From Streptomyces sp. S.PB5 (GTDB lineage Bacteria > Actinomycetota > Actinomycetes > Streptomycetales > Streptomycetaceae), in the NCBI RefSeq assembly GCF_030403745.1, contig NZ_JAQMWP010000037.1, positions 1-46,089 on the forward strand: a DNA stretch of 46,089 nt, in the 5' to 3' direction. How positions within the stretch are numbered: position 1 is the first letter of the stretch; the number at the start of each line of letters is the position of its first letter. The notes under the pieces were generated by a model. That model saw nothing but the letters and a program-made list of their open reading frames with translations, was not told where the DNA came from and ran no database searches. Shown here in pieces: positions 1-7,577 of this stretch. The translations under genes were made by a program, and so were the position numbers.

Positions 1-17
1 CCGGTGGCCGTTCAACT

Positions 18-608
18 ATGCGGGCACCATCCCGATGCCGGAGCAAACCCCCGGATCAGGTCGAACCCGTACACCACTTCCCTGGACGCAACCTCTTGCG
101 CATGCGGGGTATAGCCGCTCGTGCCCGGTGCGGTTTTGCCACCTACTTCGTGGCAGAACGCGGCCTTGACCACTGGATCACCGAGTACTGGGACACCGCC
201 CTGGCGCGGTGGGTGCGTATCGACTCCGAGATCCTGGGCACAGGCCACGTCGACCGCCCAGAGGACCTTGCTCCCGGCGAGTTTGTGACCGGGGGCGAGG
301 CATGGGTCCAGTACCGCAGCGGCTTGATCGACCCGGACGTGTTCGGGGTAACCGGCACCGGTCACGCCTGGGGACGGGCCGAGATCAGCGGCAATGCCGT
401 CCGGGACCCCGCCGTGCTGTGCAAGCTGGGGACGCTGCCCTGGGACGGAGGGGGCCGCATGACCGCAGCGTACGAAGACAAGACCGGACCCGGGTACGAC
501 CGGCTCATCGACACGGTTGCCGCTGTCTGTGCCAGAGACGACCCGCTGTCCTTGACGCGCCTGTTCGCGTACGAGGACCTGGCAGTTCCTCAGCGCATCG
601 TCGGGTAG
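18..608 (+). CDS. Transglutaminase-like domain protein, 5' partial
   Basis: The C-terminal two thirds resemble actinobacterial transglutaminase-like proteins: the segment ARARCGFATYF is followed by DHWITEYWD (likely catalytic His) and WVRIDSE (likely catalytic Asp), then a tail containing LPWDGGGRMTAAYE. In the family the catalytic Cys lies about 20 residues upstream of ARCGF in a CRD motif; no such motif is visible in this frame, and the first ~30 codons do not look like this family. The reading frame is open to the window edge, so the true start is probably outside or an upstream frameshift has removed the N-terminus. The substrate is unknown. The family call rests on motif recall; catalytic activity is doubtful. 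Confidence 0.6.
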   Translation: MRAPSRCRSKPPDQVEPVHHFPGRNLLRMRGIAARARCGFATYFVAERGLDHWITEYWDTALARWVRIDSEILGTGHVDRPEDLAPGEFVTGGEAWVQYRSGLIDPDVFGVTGTGHAWGRAEISGNAVRDPAVLCKLGTLPWDGGGRMTAAYEDKTGPGYDRLIDTVAAVCARDDPLSLTRLFAYEDLAVPQRIVG

Positions 609-791
609 AACGGGCAAGGGATCGGCCATGACCGAGCATCGTGACAGTCCCTGGCCCCGTTCAGGTGGAGGCGGTCTGTGCAGCTGTAGCCCGGGACGGG
701 GCGAGGCGGTAGGAGCCCGTGGTCGCCGAGGGCGTAGCCCTGGTGTGTCCGTGGGGCCGCGCTATGCGCACTCGCGTGGTCCTTGGCGGAT
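609..791. other. Intergenic stretch, no convincing gene
   Basis: This stretch separates the partial transglutaminase-like gene from the end of the minus-strand GNAT gene. I see only short open frames without good ribosome binding sites, and no hairpin strong enough to call. Confidence 0.4.
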
Positions 792-1661
792 TCAAGCGTC
801 CTGCCAGTAGGTGAAGCCCAGCGACGTCAGTCCTTCGGACCGGCAGAGGCGATCCGAAGCTCCTCCGACTTCGGTTTGGAGGAGTTGATACGCGGCTCCG
901 TTGCGCTGTCCCCAGTGCATCGCCGCCCGCCACAGCAGGCGTCCCAAGCCCTGACCGCGGTACTCCTGGAGGACTCCGAAGTATTGCGGCATCAGTTGCG
1001 GGGTGCCGATTGCGTCGGGCCGGATCTCCATCGGGCCGATGGCGCCGACCACCCTGCCGTCCTGGGCGGCGGTCAGGACGGGGCCGACCTTCGCTGCCTT
1101 CATCTGTCCGTAGAGGAAGGCGAAGCCGTCCGCGGCCATCTCCTCGGCGAAGCCGGCGAAGGTGTCTCGCACGCCCGCCGGCCAGTCGTCGAATGGGCCG
1201 ACGGGGCCGACCGGGGCCGGGCGGACCGCCGCCTTGAAGTCCTGGAGCTGGACGCGGGTCCCGCGGCCGTCCGGGGACTCGGGGCCGAGGAAGCGCACCA
1301 CCCGTGCCCTCCCGGCGCCGTACTCGGCGGTCAGTTTCTGAGCCAGCTCGGTGGCCGCGAACATGCTGTCGGGCTCGATGCCGTAGAGGTGGACCTTGAC
1401 CATTCCGGCGCCCCGCCGGGACATCGTGGGGATCAGGGTCTCACCGGGCCGGTGCGCGATGTTCTCGGCGAGAACGGTCTCGTCCTTGCGGTCGGACCAG
1501 CGGATGTCCTTGTCGTAGCGCAGGAACCACCGGTCGGTGGAGGCCGCGATCAAGGTGTCTGTGAACAGGTCTTCGGTGAGGACGGACGGGTGCACCGGTC
1601 CGATCGTCGGCACGTAGGGCGCCGACACCACGGGACGCAGCCAGTCCCAGCGGAAACGCAT
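792..1661 (-). CDS. GNAT-family N-acetyltransferase in candidate RiPP operon
   Basis: A 289-residue protein with a C-terminal GNAT fold. Near residue 230 the acetyl-CoA loop reads VLQEYRGQGLGRLL, the Q/RxxGxG/A-type motif A of the family. A preceding strand (GRVVGAIGPMEIRPD) and the final SLGFTYW, a typical closing GFxxw strand, complete the fold. The ~120-residue N-terminal half is less clear and could bind a specific substrate. It is the third gene of a minus-strand set after a radical SAM enzyme and a short Cys-containing peptide, 82 bases downstream of the peptide gene. By inference it acetylates the matured peptide or a pathway intermediate, but a stand-alone resistance or metabolic acetyltransferase is possible. 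ATG start used; an earlier in-frame start cannot be excluded. Confidence 0.75.
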   Translation of the reverse strand: MRFRWDWLRPVVSAPYVPTIGPVHPSVLTEDLFTDTLIAASTDRWFLRYDKDIRWSDRKDETVLAENIAHRPGETLIPTMSRRGAGMVKVHLYGIEPDSMFAATELAQKLTAEYGAGRARVVRFLGPESPDGRGTRVQLQDFKAAVRPAPVGPVGPFDDWPAGVRDTFAGFAEEMAADGFAFLYGQMKAAKVGPVLTAAQDGRVVGAIGPMEIRPDAIGTPQLMPQYFGVLQEYRGQGLGRLLWRAAMHWGQRNGAAYQLLQTEVGGASDRLCRSEGLTSLGFTYWQDA

Positions 1662-1743
1662 GTGCTTAAGGTACTCGTCTCGTGTTCAGGGCTCAGGCCC
1701 GGCGCAGGATGCGCCAGGACCTGAGCGAGCGTGACCGGGTAGG

Positions 1744-1911
1744 TCAGTTCGGGTTGTCGTCTCCGGCCGCGCAGGAGCAGGCGCTGCCCTCCATCACGGT
1801 GTCCGCGTCGGGCTCGATGACGAGCGCCTCGGTGGCGACGAGAGTGGAAGGGAGAGCCGGGCGGACGGCCGGCGGGCGGCGGGTCTGGATCTCGACGGGA
1901 ACGAGACTCAT
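1744..1911 (-). CDS. Candidate RiPP precursor peptide, 55 residues
   Basis: The ATG overlaps the TGA of the radical SAM gene by four bases (ATGA), so the two are translationally coupled. The 55-residue product starts MSLVPVEIQTRRPPAV, has a hydrophobic, Pro-rich leader-like first half and an acidic middle (VIEPDADTVMEG), and ends in SACSCAAGDDNPN with Cys residues at 45 and 47. Short, leader-like, Cys-containing and beside a radical SAM/SPASM enzyme fits a ribosomally made, post-translationally modified peptide substrate. The CSC plus DDNPN tail would be the core, and the radical SAM enzyme might install a thioether or C-C crosslink. I do not recognise the class, and no peptidase or transporter is adjacent. 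Confidence 0.65.
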   Translation of the reverse strand: MSLVPVEIQTRRPPAVRPALPSTLVATEALVIEPDADTVMEGSACSCAAGDDNPN

Positions 1912-3035
1912 GCGTGCACCATCTCCTCGGTGTCTCCGTGCTGGCAGTAGGTGTGCAGTGGTGCCTCCGCCTCCTGGTAGACCTTGGCGAGCGGTCGGCA
2001 CACCCGGCAGGAACCGGAGAGCGAACAACCCGAGCAGCCACCGGTGCGAAGCATCAGACGATCGGAGATCGCTCCGAGTCGACGCAGACCGTCGATGCCC
2101 TCGGCCATGAGGTCGATCTGGTCATCTCGGCCGATCTTGCAGATCGAGACCTTGCCGTGCGGGTCGGCGTGGAAGAAGGTCACGCCGGCGTTGCAGCCCT
2201 GGAAGACAGGGCGCGTGCGCAGGTGCTCCGTTGACTGGACGAGCAGGGGCTCGCCCGTGCCGGAGAAGGTCGGCTGCATGTTGGTGTACACGTGGTGGTC
2301 CAGGCCCCAGCCCTTGACCACGGCCACCATGGCGTCGACCTCGTGGGCGTTGTCCTCCGTGACGACGACGGACACCCGTAGCGGCAGGCCGGCATTGCGG
2401 GCAGCGGCCATGCCCTTCTGGAAGTTCTTCCAGGCGCCCTTGCGCTGGGTGAGTTCGTCGAAAGACTCTTCGGAGGCGCCGTACATGCTGACGACGACGC
2501 GGTACGGCGGGAGATCGCAGAACAGGCGCAGCAGGCCGGGTTTCCACAGGCGCGAGGCGTTGGTGGAGACCGTGAGCATCATGCCCTGGCGGTACGCGTA
2601 CCGGTAGGTGCCCGCGAAGTCGGGGTCGACCGTGGGTGCGCCGCCCGTGATCTGGAGCCAGAGGACGCCGGAGTCGCGGAAGATGTCGATCAGTTTGACT
2701 TTCTCCTCCCAGCTCAGGCCAGACAGGGAACGTTCGCCGAGGTAGCAGTGCTTGCAGCCGAAGTTGCAGTAGAGGTTGATCTCCCAGCTCGCCCGGGCGA
2801 AGGCGAGTTCGGTCGGCTCGCGCACCAGGAGCGCTGCCCCGACGGTCTGGTCGGCCAGGTCGAGACTCCAGGCTTCGGCCGCGGCGGTAGCCAGCCAGTC
2901 GGGTACGCGGTCGTCGGCCCGGGCCCGCTGCCGTACCTCCTCGTAGTGTTCGGTTGGCAAGCGCACGCAGGCGGCGCTCCCAGGTCGGACGGCCAGGTGG
3001 CCATCCAGGAACGGGCTGACGATCAGCTGGTGCAT
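1908..3035 (-). CDS. Radical SAM/SPASM peptide-modifying enzyme
   Basis: A 375-residue protein. The SAM-cluster motif CxxxCxxC is CNFGCKHC at residues 90-97, preceded by WEINLY as is usual. It is followed by a TGGAPTVDPDF glycine-rich SAM-binding segment and the later strands of a partial TIM barrel. The C-terminal ~100 residues contain a Cys-rich SPASM-type region (QGCNAG, SICKIG, GGCSGC, SCRVC, YCQHGD) for auxiliary iron-sulfur clusters. The first ~75 residues, with VSPFLDGHLAVRPG, could be a peptide-binding leader domain. Such enzymes modify peptides in RiPP pathways, which fits the coupled 55-residue peptide immediately downstream. The ATG is preceded by a purine-rich AAAAGAGG. The exact reaction is not predictable. 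Confidence 0.85.
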   Translation of the reverse strand: MHQLIVSPFLDGHLAVRPGSAACVRLPTEHYEEVRQRARADDRVPDWLATAAAEAWSLDLADQTVGAALLVREPTELAFARASWEINLYCNFGCKHCYLGERSLSGLSWEEKVKLIDIFRDSGVLWLQITGGAPTVDPDFAGTYRYAYRQGMMLTVSTNASRLWKPGLLRLFCDLPPYRVVVSMYGASEESFDELTQRKGAWKNFQKGMAAARNAGLPLRVSVVVTEDNAHEVDAMVAVVKGWGLDHHVYTNMQPTFSGTGEPLLVQSTEHLRTRPVFQGCNAGVTFFHADPHGKVSICKIGRDDQIDLMAEGIDGLRRLGAISDRLMLRTGGCSGCSLSGSCRVCRPLAKVYQEAEAPLHTYCQHGDTEEMVHA

Positions 3036-3275
3036 CCTGTGCCTCTTTTCCCGGGTTGGGCCCCGTCTCCGCTGAGACCTGTCCTTCTGAGGTGGGGGAA
3101 ACCTCCTGTTCGAGCAGCGGGGACGGGGGATGGGGCCTGCTCAGGGCGTGCCGTCTTTCTATGCGACGTGGGCGGGCGGGCTGGGCAGCGAAGTTTCAGT
3201 GGGCCAGTGGGCAGAGGGAGGAGGTCCGGTGGGCGAGGGGGTGCTCTGACGGCGGACGGCCTGTTCGCTCATCGT
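3036..3275. other. Upstream region of the radical SAM operon
   Basis: There is no convincing gene here. The stretch lies between the radical SAM start and a decayed minus-strand ORF and would hold the operon promoter if the operon starts here. I cannot assign clear -35/-10 boxes. Confidence 0.35.
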
Positions 3276-3448
3276 TCAGTGGAGCTGTTCGAGCCGGAAC
3301 ACACGGCGTCGGCGGGCGAGGAGCGGGAAGGTCGCGCCGGTCACCGTGATGTCGCCGGTCTCCGCGACGGGGACGCCGGTCTGCTCGCATCGGAAGCAGC
3401 TGCCGTCGCGCCAGTCGAAGCGGCTTGTTCCTCCGGCCTCAGCCCCAC
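3276..3448 (-). pseudogene. Small CxxC protein split by a frameshift
   Basis: A GTG at 3448 follows an AAGGAGG ribosome binding site and opens with VGLRPEEQA. One base out of register, the stretch continues FDWRDGSCFRCEQTGVPVAE and ends at a TGA near the hairpin-free end. The CxxC-containing part has no start codon in its own frame. The full span is 173 bases, one short of a multiple of three, so a single deletion near 3415-3425 would join both halves into a ~57-residue zinc-ribbon-like protein. Short proteins beginning with a similar DWRxGSCxRC pattern occur in Streptomyces. It would be the last gene of the 3439-4201 operon. An assembly error is as likely as real decay. Confidence 0.4.
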
Positions 3449-3840
3449 AGGTCCTCCTTCGTCCGTTGGTGAGCCGGGGGCCGGTCGTCGATGAGGGGGA
3501 GGCAGGTGGCAGGGCGGGCGTGCCACACGAAGGAAAATGGTTCTGCCACGAGGGGCAACGTGAAGTCGGAGCCCTGCTCTAGGGCTGTGACGGCGTCGTG
3601 CCAGCCCTGGTAGGACCGGTCGACGAGAGGGTCCACGGAGTCCGGCGCGACGGCCGAGGCGATGATGCGGATCTGAACGCGTGCCCAGCGGATGGCTGAT
3701 GCGGCGGTCGGACATCGGGCGGAGCTGATTTGCCGTCCGTCCATGTGGCGCCAATCGCACCAGAATCCCGGCGTCAGGATGCTCTCGGCGTGTGTCAGCG
3801 CGGACGAACGGTGGAGCAGCATGGGGTGATCAGGGCGCAT
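3439..3840 (-). CDS. Conserved hypothetical protein, coupled to a DUF6415-like gene
   Basis: A 133-residue soluble protein starting MRPDHPMLL, with FWCDWRHMDGRQ and HARPATCLPLIDD segments; no domain recognised. The ATG lies inside the last codons of the upstream gene (11-base overlap), implying translational coupling. The ORF remains open upstream of this ATG, but the overlap and codon pattern favour this start. It is probably co-expressed with the DUF6415-like protein and the small CxxC protein. No membrane segment or signal peptide. Function unknown. Confidence 0.55.
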   Translation of the reverse strand: MRPDHPMLLHRSSALTHAESILTPGFWCDWRHMDGRQISSARCPTAASAIRWARVQIRIIASAVAPDSVDPLVDRSYQGWHDAVTALEQGSDFTLPLVAEPFSFVWHARPATCLPLIDDRPPAHQRTKEDLWG

Positions 3841-4201
3841 GGTGACTCGGCTCGGTGTAGATCCACAGCAGGCGCCGGGCCAGGTTGGCCACGTCACGCA
3901 TGGAGAAAAAGGCGTTGAAGGCCGCGGTCTGCTTTGTGGGGCGGTTCGTTTTGTCCAGCAGTCGGTAGGCCTGTGTGAACAGGTCTTTGACGGCGGGGTC
4001 TTCGTCGGCGCCGAGCTCCTTGCCCAGCAGCAGATGCAGCTGGGCGACAATGGCCGTCGTCCTGGTGTCGATCTCCTCGCGGGTCGACGTGCCCAGCTCC
4101 ATCCTGAGGGCGGCGTCGGTGCCGTCCGCGATCGACTCCACGTCGATGGGCGGGCTGTCGACGGCTGGAGCGTCGGGCTTGTCGGTCACGGTGGCCACCA
4201 C
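3830..4201 (-). CDS. DUF6415-like protein
   Basis: A 123-residue helical protein starting at one of two adjacent GTG codons after a GGGGAGA ribosome binding site. The pattern is that of DUF6415 proteins: IDVESIADGTDAAL, then ELGTSTREEIDTRTTAIVAQLHLLLGKEL, and a final MRDVANLARRLLWIY helix. It resembles the two clearer members at 16764 and 22417. The molecular role of the family is unknown; members are frequent near small regulators in Streptomyces. First gene of a coupled minus-strand set, divergent from the plus-strand gene at 4393 across ~190 bases that should contain promoters for both. Confidence 0.5.
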   Translation of the reverse strand: MVATVTDKPDAPAVDSPPIDVESIADGTDAALRMELGTSTREEIDTRTTAIVAQLHLLLGKELGADEDPAVKDLFTQAYRLLDKTNRPTKQTAAFNAFFSMRDVANLARRLLWIYTEPSHHAP

Positions 4202-4392
4202 GCATCTCCCCTCGGTACGGCCGGGTGCGGCTTCCTCGGTTGCTCCGGTTCGCCCACGACCGTAGGACGGCCGCCTTCCAACCCCCAAGAAGATTGCGCG
4301 AGTTTGCAGCAAGTCGATTGACGGCCTCGAACAGGCCCTCCACCATCGTCATGTCGCGCAAACAAGCGCAAGACAGCAGACAGGAGAGCGCC

Positions 4393-4812
4393 ATGAAGCT
4401 ACGGTTCCTTGGCAAGAACTCCACCGTGGGCGACTGCCCGACCCTGTACGCCACGGACCGGGACACCTACCTCGTCCAGGGCTGGAGGATCTTCGCGAAC
4501 GACCTGCTGATGCACCTCGACATTCCCGAGGGGCAGACGGCAGTGGAAGTACCGACGGAGCTGTTCGAGTCCCTGAAGGAGGACGGGCTGGCGGCCGGCG
4601 AGTTCAGGCGCATCGAGGACCCGATCATGATCCTGGCGCCTGGCGGCACGTACGTCGTTCAGGGCCCGGAGGTGACCGATCCCGAGGCCCTGTCCCAGAT
4701 GGAGATTGCGGACTACGAGACCGTGGTCGAGGTCCCCAGGGCCTCGGTCACCGCCCTACTGGAGGAACCGCGTGGAGTTGATCTCCAGCGCCCAGCGCAA
4801 CCGGCTCTTTGA
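4393..4812 (+). CDS. Hypothetical protein upstream of DUF6879 gene
   Basis: A 139-residue acidic soluble protein starting MKLRFLGKNSTVGDCPTLYA after a GGAGAG ribosome binding site. It has a compact beta-rich N-terminal half (RDTYLVQGWRI, AVEVPTELFESL) and ends at a TGA 41 bases inside the next gene. Its position directly before the DUF6879 / XRE / DUF397 set suggests a fourth component of that regulatory cassette. No catalytic motif seen. Confidence 0.65.
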   Translation: MKLRFLGKNSTVGDCPTLYATDRDTYLVQGWRIFANDLLMHLDIPEGQTAVEVPTELFESLKEDGLAAGEFRRIEDPIMILAPGGTYVVQGPEVTDPEALSQMEIADYETVVEVPRASVTALLEEPRGVDLQRPAQPAL

Positions 4813-5296
4813 GACCTTCACGGCAGACGCTTTCCATCTGGAACTGAGGGACGACTACTCCGTCCCCGACGAGGACGGCCCGTACGAGAGCTGGCGGCGC
4901 GGAGAGCCGGTCGACTACGCGTACATGGAGCCGTGGACGCAGCTGATCAAGCGCGTCACCGCAGAGGGCAGAACCGTCCGGCGGGTTCGCGTCGTCACCG
5001 AGCCGCACTCGCCCTACATCCAATGGGAGTACGCCGCCACAGCGCGCAACGAGGAGGCCGGCGAACAGATCCGGTGGGTGCCGCGCCACCTGCTTCCCGG
5101 CAAGTTGGTCTTTCCCGTGGGGGGTAACGACTGGTGGCTGTTGGACGACCGGCTCCTGGCCGTCGGGCACTTTGACGGCGATGGCCGCGTTCTTGGCTCC
5201 GAGCTGGTGGAGATGCCCGACGTGGTCGCCGAGTGCGTCCGTGTCCGGGACCTCCTGTGGGACCTGGCGATCCCGCACCGCGAGTACAAGCCCTGA
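4772..5296 (+). CDS. DUF6879 family protein
   Basis: A 174-residue protein from GTG, five bases after GGAGGA. Family-like segments include AFHLELRDDYSVPDEDGPY, WTQLIKRVTAEGRTVRRVRVVTEP, YIQWEY and NDWWLLDD. DUF6879 proteins are encoded next to XRE-type regulators and DUF397 proteins in Streptomyces, exactly the order seen here, and are thought to be partners in these regulatory cassettes; the biochemical role is unknown. It overlaps the preceding gene by 41 bases and ends seven bases before the XRE gene, so all four are likely one transcript. Confidence 0.8.
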   Translation: MELISSAQRNRLFETFTADAFHLELRDDYSVPDEDGPYESWRRGEPVDYAYMEPWTQLIKRVTAEGRTVRRVRVVTEPHSPYIQWEYAATARNEEAGEQIRWVPRHLLPGKLVFPVGGNDWWLLDDRLLAVGHFDGDGRVLGSELVEMPDVVAECVRVRDLLWDLAIPHREYKP

Positions 5297-5303
5297 CCCA
5301 TCC

Positions 5304-6158
5304 GTGAGTAACCAGGCACAAGAGACGCGTGAGGCGCTGGGCGGCCGGCTGCGCGGTTTCCGGAAAGACGCCGGATTCACCAGCGGCCGGGCCCTGGCGC
5401 GCACCCTGGGCTGGCAGGAGTCGAAGGTCTCCCGTCTTGAGCACGGGAAACAGAACGCGAGCGAGCAGGACATCCGGGCCTGGTGCACGGCGACCCGGCA
5501 AGAGCAGCACATCGACGACCTGATCGCCACCGTGCGGCATATCGACGAGCTGTGGCTCGAGTGGCGTCGGCAGGTTCAGACGGGCGCCGAGACGCGCCAG
5601 AAGAAGTCCCTTCCCGTCTATGCCAGGACCAAGGTCTTCAGGATCTGGCATCCCAACATGGTCTGGGGGACCTTCCAGACGGCGGAGTATGCGGCCGAGA
5701 TCTTCCAACAGGCCGTCCGCTTCCTGGAGTTCCCCAACGACACAGAAGCCGCCGTCGGCAAACGACTCGAACGGCAGCGGTACCTCTACGAAGGCAACCG
5801 GATCTACAACGTGCTCCTCGGCGAGCAGGCCCTGTACTCCAACGTCGGCGGGTCGGAGGTGATGAAGGCCCAACTCGACCGCCTGCTCGCCCTGATGGGC
5901 CTGCCTCGGGTGAGCCTGGGCATCGTCCCGAGGGCAGCCGCCACGGAGATCTGGCTCGGCCACGGGTTCTCGATGTTCGACGACAGGCTCGTCCTCGTGG
6001 AGACCTACTCGGCGGAGTTCTCCGTCACCCAGCCGCGAGAGATCGACCTGTATGCCAAGGCGTTTGCTCTTTTGAAGCAGTCCGCCGTCTATGGCACCGC
6101 CGTCCGAGACGTCATCCTCACTGCAGCCCAACACTTCGACCAGATGCCGAGCGATTAG
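5304..6158 (+). CDS. XRE-family transcriptional regulator with DUF5753
   Basis: A 284-residue protein from GTG. Residues ~10-65 form a helix-turn-helix of the XRE type (LGGRLRGFRKDAGFTSGRALARTLGWQESKVSRLEHGKQ). The remaining ~190 residues match the DUF5753 domain (PVYARTKVFRIWHPNMVWG, FQTAEYAAEIF, RQRYLYEGNRIYNVLLGEQAL, LGIVPR). Such regulators pair with a DUF397 partner encoded immediately downstream, as here (nine-base gap), and act as pleiotropic switches in development and secondary metabolism. A DNA-binding cytoplasmic protein is expected; targets unknown. Confidence 0.9.
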   Translation: MSNQAQETREALGGRLRGFRKDAGFTSGRALARTLGWQESKVSRLEHGKQNASEQDIRAWCTATRQEQHIDDLIATVRHIDELWLEWRRQVQTGAETRQKKSLPVYARTKVFRIWHPNMVWGTFQTAEYAAEIFQQAVRFLEFPNDTEAAVGKRLERQRYLYEGNRIYNVLLGEQALYSNVGGSEVMKAQLDRLLALMGLPRVSLGIVPRAAATEIWLGHGFSMFDDRLVLVETYSAEFSVTQPREIDLYAKAFALLKQSAVYGTAVRDVILTAAQHFDQMPSD

Positions 6159-6167
6159 GAGAACGCC

Positions 6168-6350
6168 ATGCAGACCGTGACCTCCAACTGGCGGACCAGC
6201 TCTTATACCGGGACGGAGAACTGCGTCGAAGTGGCCGACAACGAACCGAACCAGGTGATGGTGAGGGACACGAAGGCGCGCAGCCGCGGAATCGTGACCT
6301 TCCGGACGGCCGCCTGGGCGGCATTCGTGGAGCTGGCCAAGAAGGCATAG
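6168..6350 (+). CDS. DUF397 domain protein
   Basis: A 60-residue protein with the hallmark of DUF397: WRTSSYTGTENCVEVADN near the start, then VMVRDTKARS and VTFRTAAWAAFVELAK. A GGAGAA ribosome binding site precedes the ATG. DUF397 proteins are small partners or antagonists of the XRE-DUF5753 regulators beside them. It closes the cassette starting at 4393. Confidence 0.9.
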   Translation: MQTVTSNWRTSSYTGTENCVEVADNEPNQVMVRDTKARSRGIVTFRTAAWAAFVELAKKA

Positions 6351-6604
6351 CGAGAGTTGCCGTCAGACTGCCGGTGTGGGGAGACGGACGATGCGCTCCG
6401 GTTTGCGTTGAGCGGCGAGCAGAGCGGGGCTTCACGCTGAGCCGCTGGCGTCCGGCCGGTGGTCAGGCCCGTTGCCGCCCTCGACTCAGTCGAGGGCGAC
6501 GTCGACACCTGGCTCGTGCCGATCTCCAAGTCGGCATGGTGGAGGATCTCGGCGATCTCGTTCCCCTGAGTGCCCGGACGGACCTCGGTACGCCGGTTCA
6601 AGTG

Positions 6605-6712
6605 CAGTTCGTCCCTATGCGCGGCCAGGCAGTGGAATAGGTCCTTCCGGAAGCGTGACGCTTGCGCGAACGCATCTCCGGGATCGGCGTCAGGCAGCAG
6701 ACTCACTCTCAT
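6605..6712 (-). pseudogene. Possible transposase N-terminal remnant
   Basis: Thirty-six codons (MRVSLLPDADPGDAF, FRKDLFHCLAAHRDEL) resemble the N-terminus of a family of actinobacterial transposase-like proteins in which a similar FRxxLFxxLxxRxDxLFEL stretch starts the protein. The similarity ends abruptly at 6605; no catalytic part and no terminal inverted repeats were found. It overlaps the plus-strand ORF at 6711 head to head. Weak call from motif memory. Confidence 0.25.
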
Positions 6713-6887
6713 GGCCTTCGTCTTGATCGGTGCACCTTGGTCGGAGCACATGATCAACCGGTTCGGTGAGTACTTCACGTACGAGTTCGGTATCCAGTCC
6801 GAGGTGTACGGTCCGAAACTCGACGTCGACTTCCTCCCGCCGCGCGAGCAGGGTCTGACCGCCGCCGGCCTCGGCCGGGCCGCCTGA
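6711..6887 (+). CDS. Small hypothetical ORF, 58 residues
   Basis: The product starts MAFVLIGAPWSEHMINRFG and contains FTYEFGIQSEVYGPKLDVDFLPP. The composition is protein-like (aromatic and charged residues in register) but there is no good ribosome binding site, and the frame is open upstream. It may be the tail of a decayed gene. Not recognised. The flanks 6351-6600 hold no convincing gene. Confidence 0.3.
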   Translation: MAFVLIGAPWSEHMINRFGEYFTYEFGIQSEVYGPKLDVDFLPPREQGLTAAGLGRAA

Positions 6888-6923
6888 CACGGGCCGGCTG
6901 GTGACCTTCGTTCAGCGGCTCGG

Positions 6924-7147
6924 TTAGGGGTATCTGCGGTCGCCTGCGATCATCTCCGCGAGCACCAGCTTGCGGGGGATGTCATCCCCGTCGGGGGGCT
7001 GTCCGTACCGCCCGTAGGTCAGGTGCCGGGCGAGGGCGTCGAGGAGGTCTTCGGGTGCGCGCGGATCCGACCGCCCCGATTCCGTCGCGTCGGCCAGAAG
7101 GTCCGCCGGTGGGTGCGTGAGCAGGTACCGCGGCGGCCGGTCGCCCT
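6924..7147 (-). pseudogene. C-terminal fragment of a hypothetical protein
   Basis: The minus strand encodes a coding-like tail containing RPPRYLLTHPPADLLADATE, APEDLLDALARHLTYGRYG and RKLVLAEMIAGDRRYP, ending in TAA. Upstream of ~7147 the frame runs into low-complexity repeat sequence with no start codon, so the 5' part has been lost. The parent family is not recognised. The TAA stop and good codon register argue for a real former gene. Confidence 0.4.
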
Positions 7148-7577
7148 GCTTGTGTTGTTGTGATGGGTGGGTGTGACACGGATCGCGGTCGTGGTCGTTG
7201 GAGGCTCGGGGCGGTCCTTCTCTCGGTCTCGCTGTGGTGGGTGCGTGGTATTCAGGCCGTTGGTGATGGCGTGTGCCCTGTGCGGGCAGTGATGTTGCTG
7301 TCGTTGCTGTCGTTGCTGTCGTTGCTGTCGCTGTCGTCGTGGCTGTGGGTGTATGACGCGTCTGGCCTGGCTGTGTTCTGTAACGGGTGCACGGGTTGAC
7401 CCAGGTTGTGCTCCCGCCGCTCGCTTGCCGCCCATGCCGTCTCGTCCGGCGCCCGCTTCTCGTGGGCTGATTGGCACGTCATTCCGGCGGCCCTGCTGGC
7501 TTGTTCCCAGTTCGCGCCGCATTTGCGGTTGGTGATTACGGCAACTACTCATACCTGGGGTCGTTGATCAGTCGGTG
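7148..7577. repeat. Intergenic region with 9-bp tandem repeat
   Basis: No gene seen. Four exact tandem copies of GTTGCTGTC lie at 7294-7329, followed by degenerate CTGTCG copies. It looks like slippage-prone low-complexity DNA between the truncated fragment and the XRE gene. Confidence 0.6.

Noticed and set aside
6605..6712. Full insertion sequence
   Set aside because: Only an N-terminal transposase-like stretch is seen; no inverted repeats, target duplication or catalytic part.
7294..7329. Possible CRISPR-like repeat
   Set aside because: The units are 9-bp contiguous repeats without spacers; simple tandem repeat.
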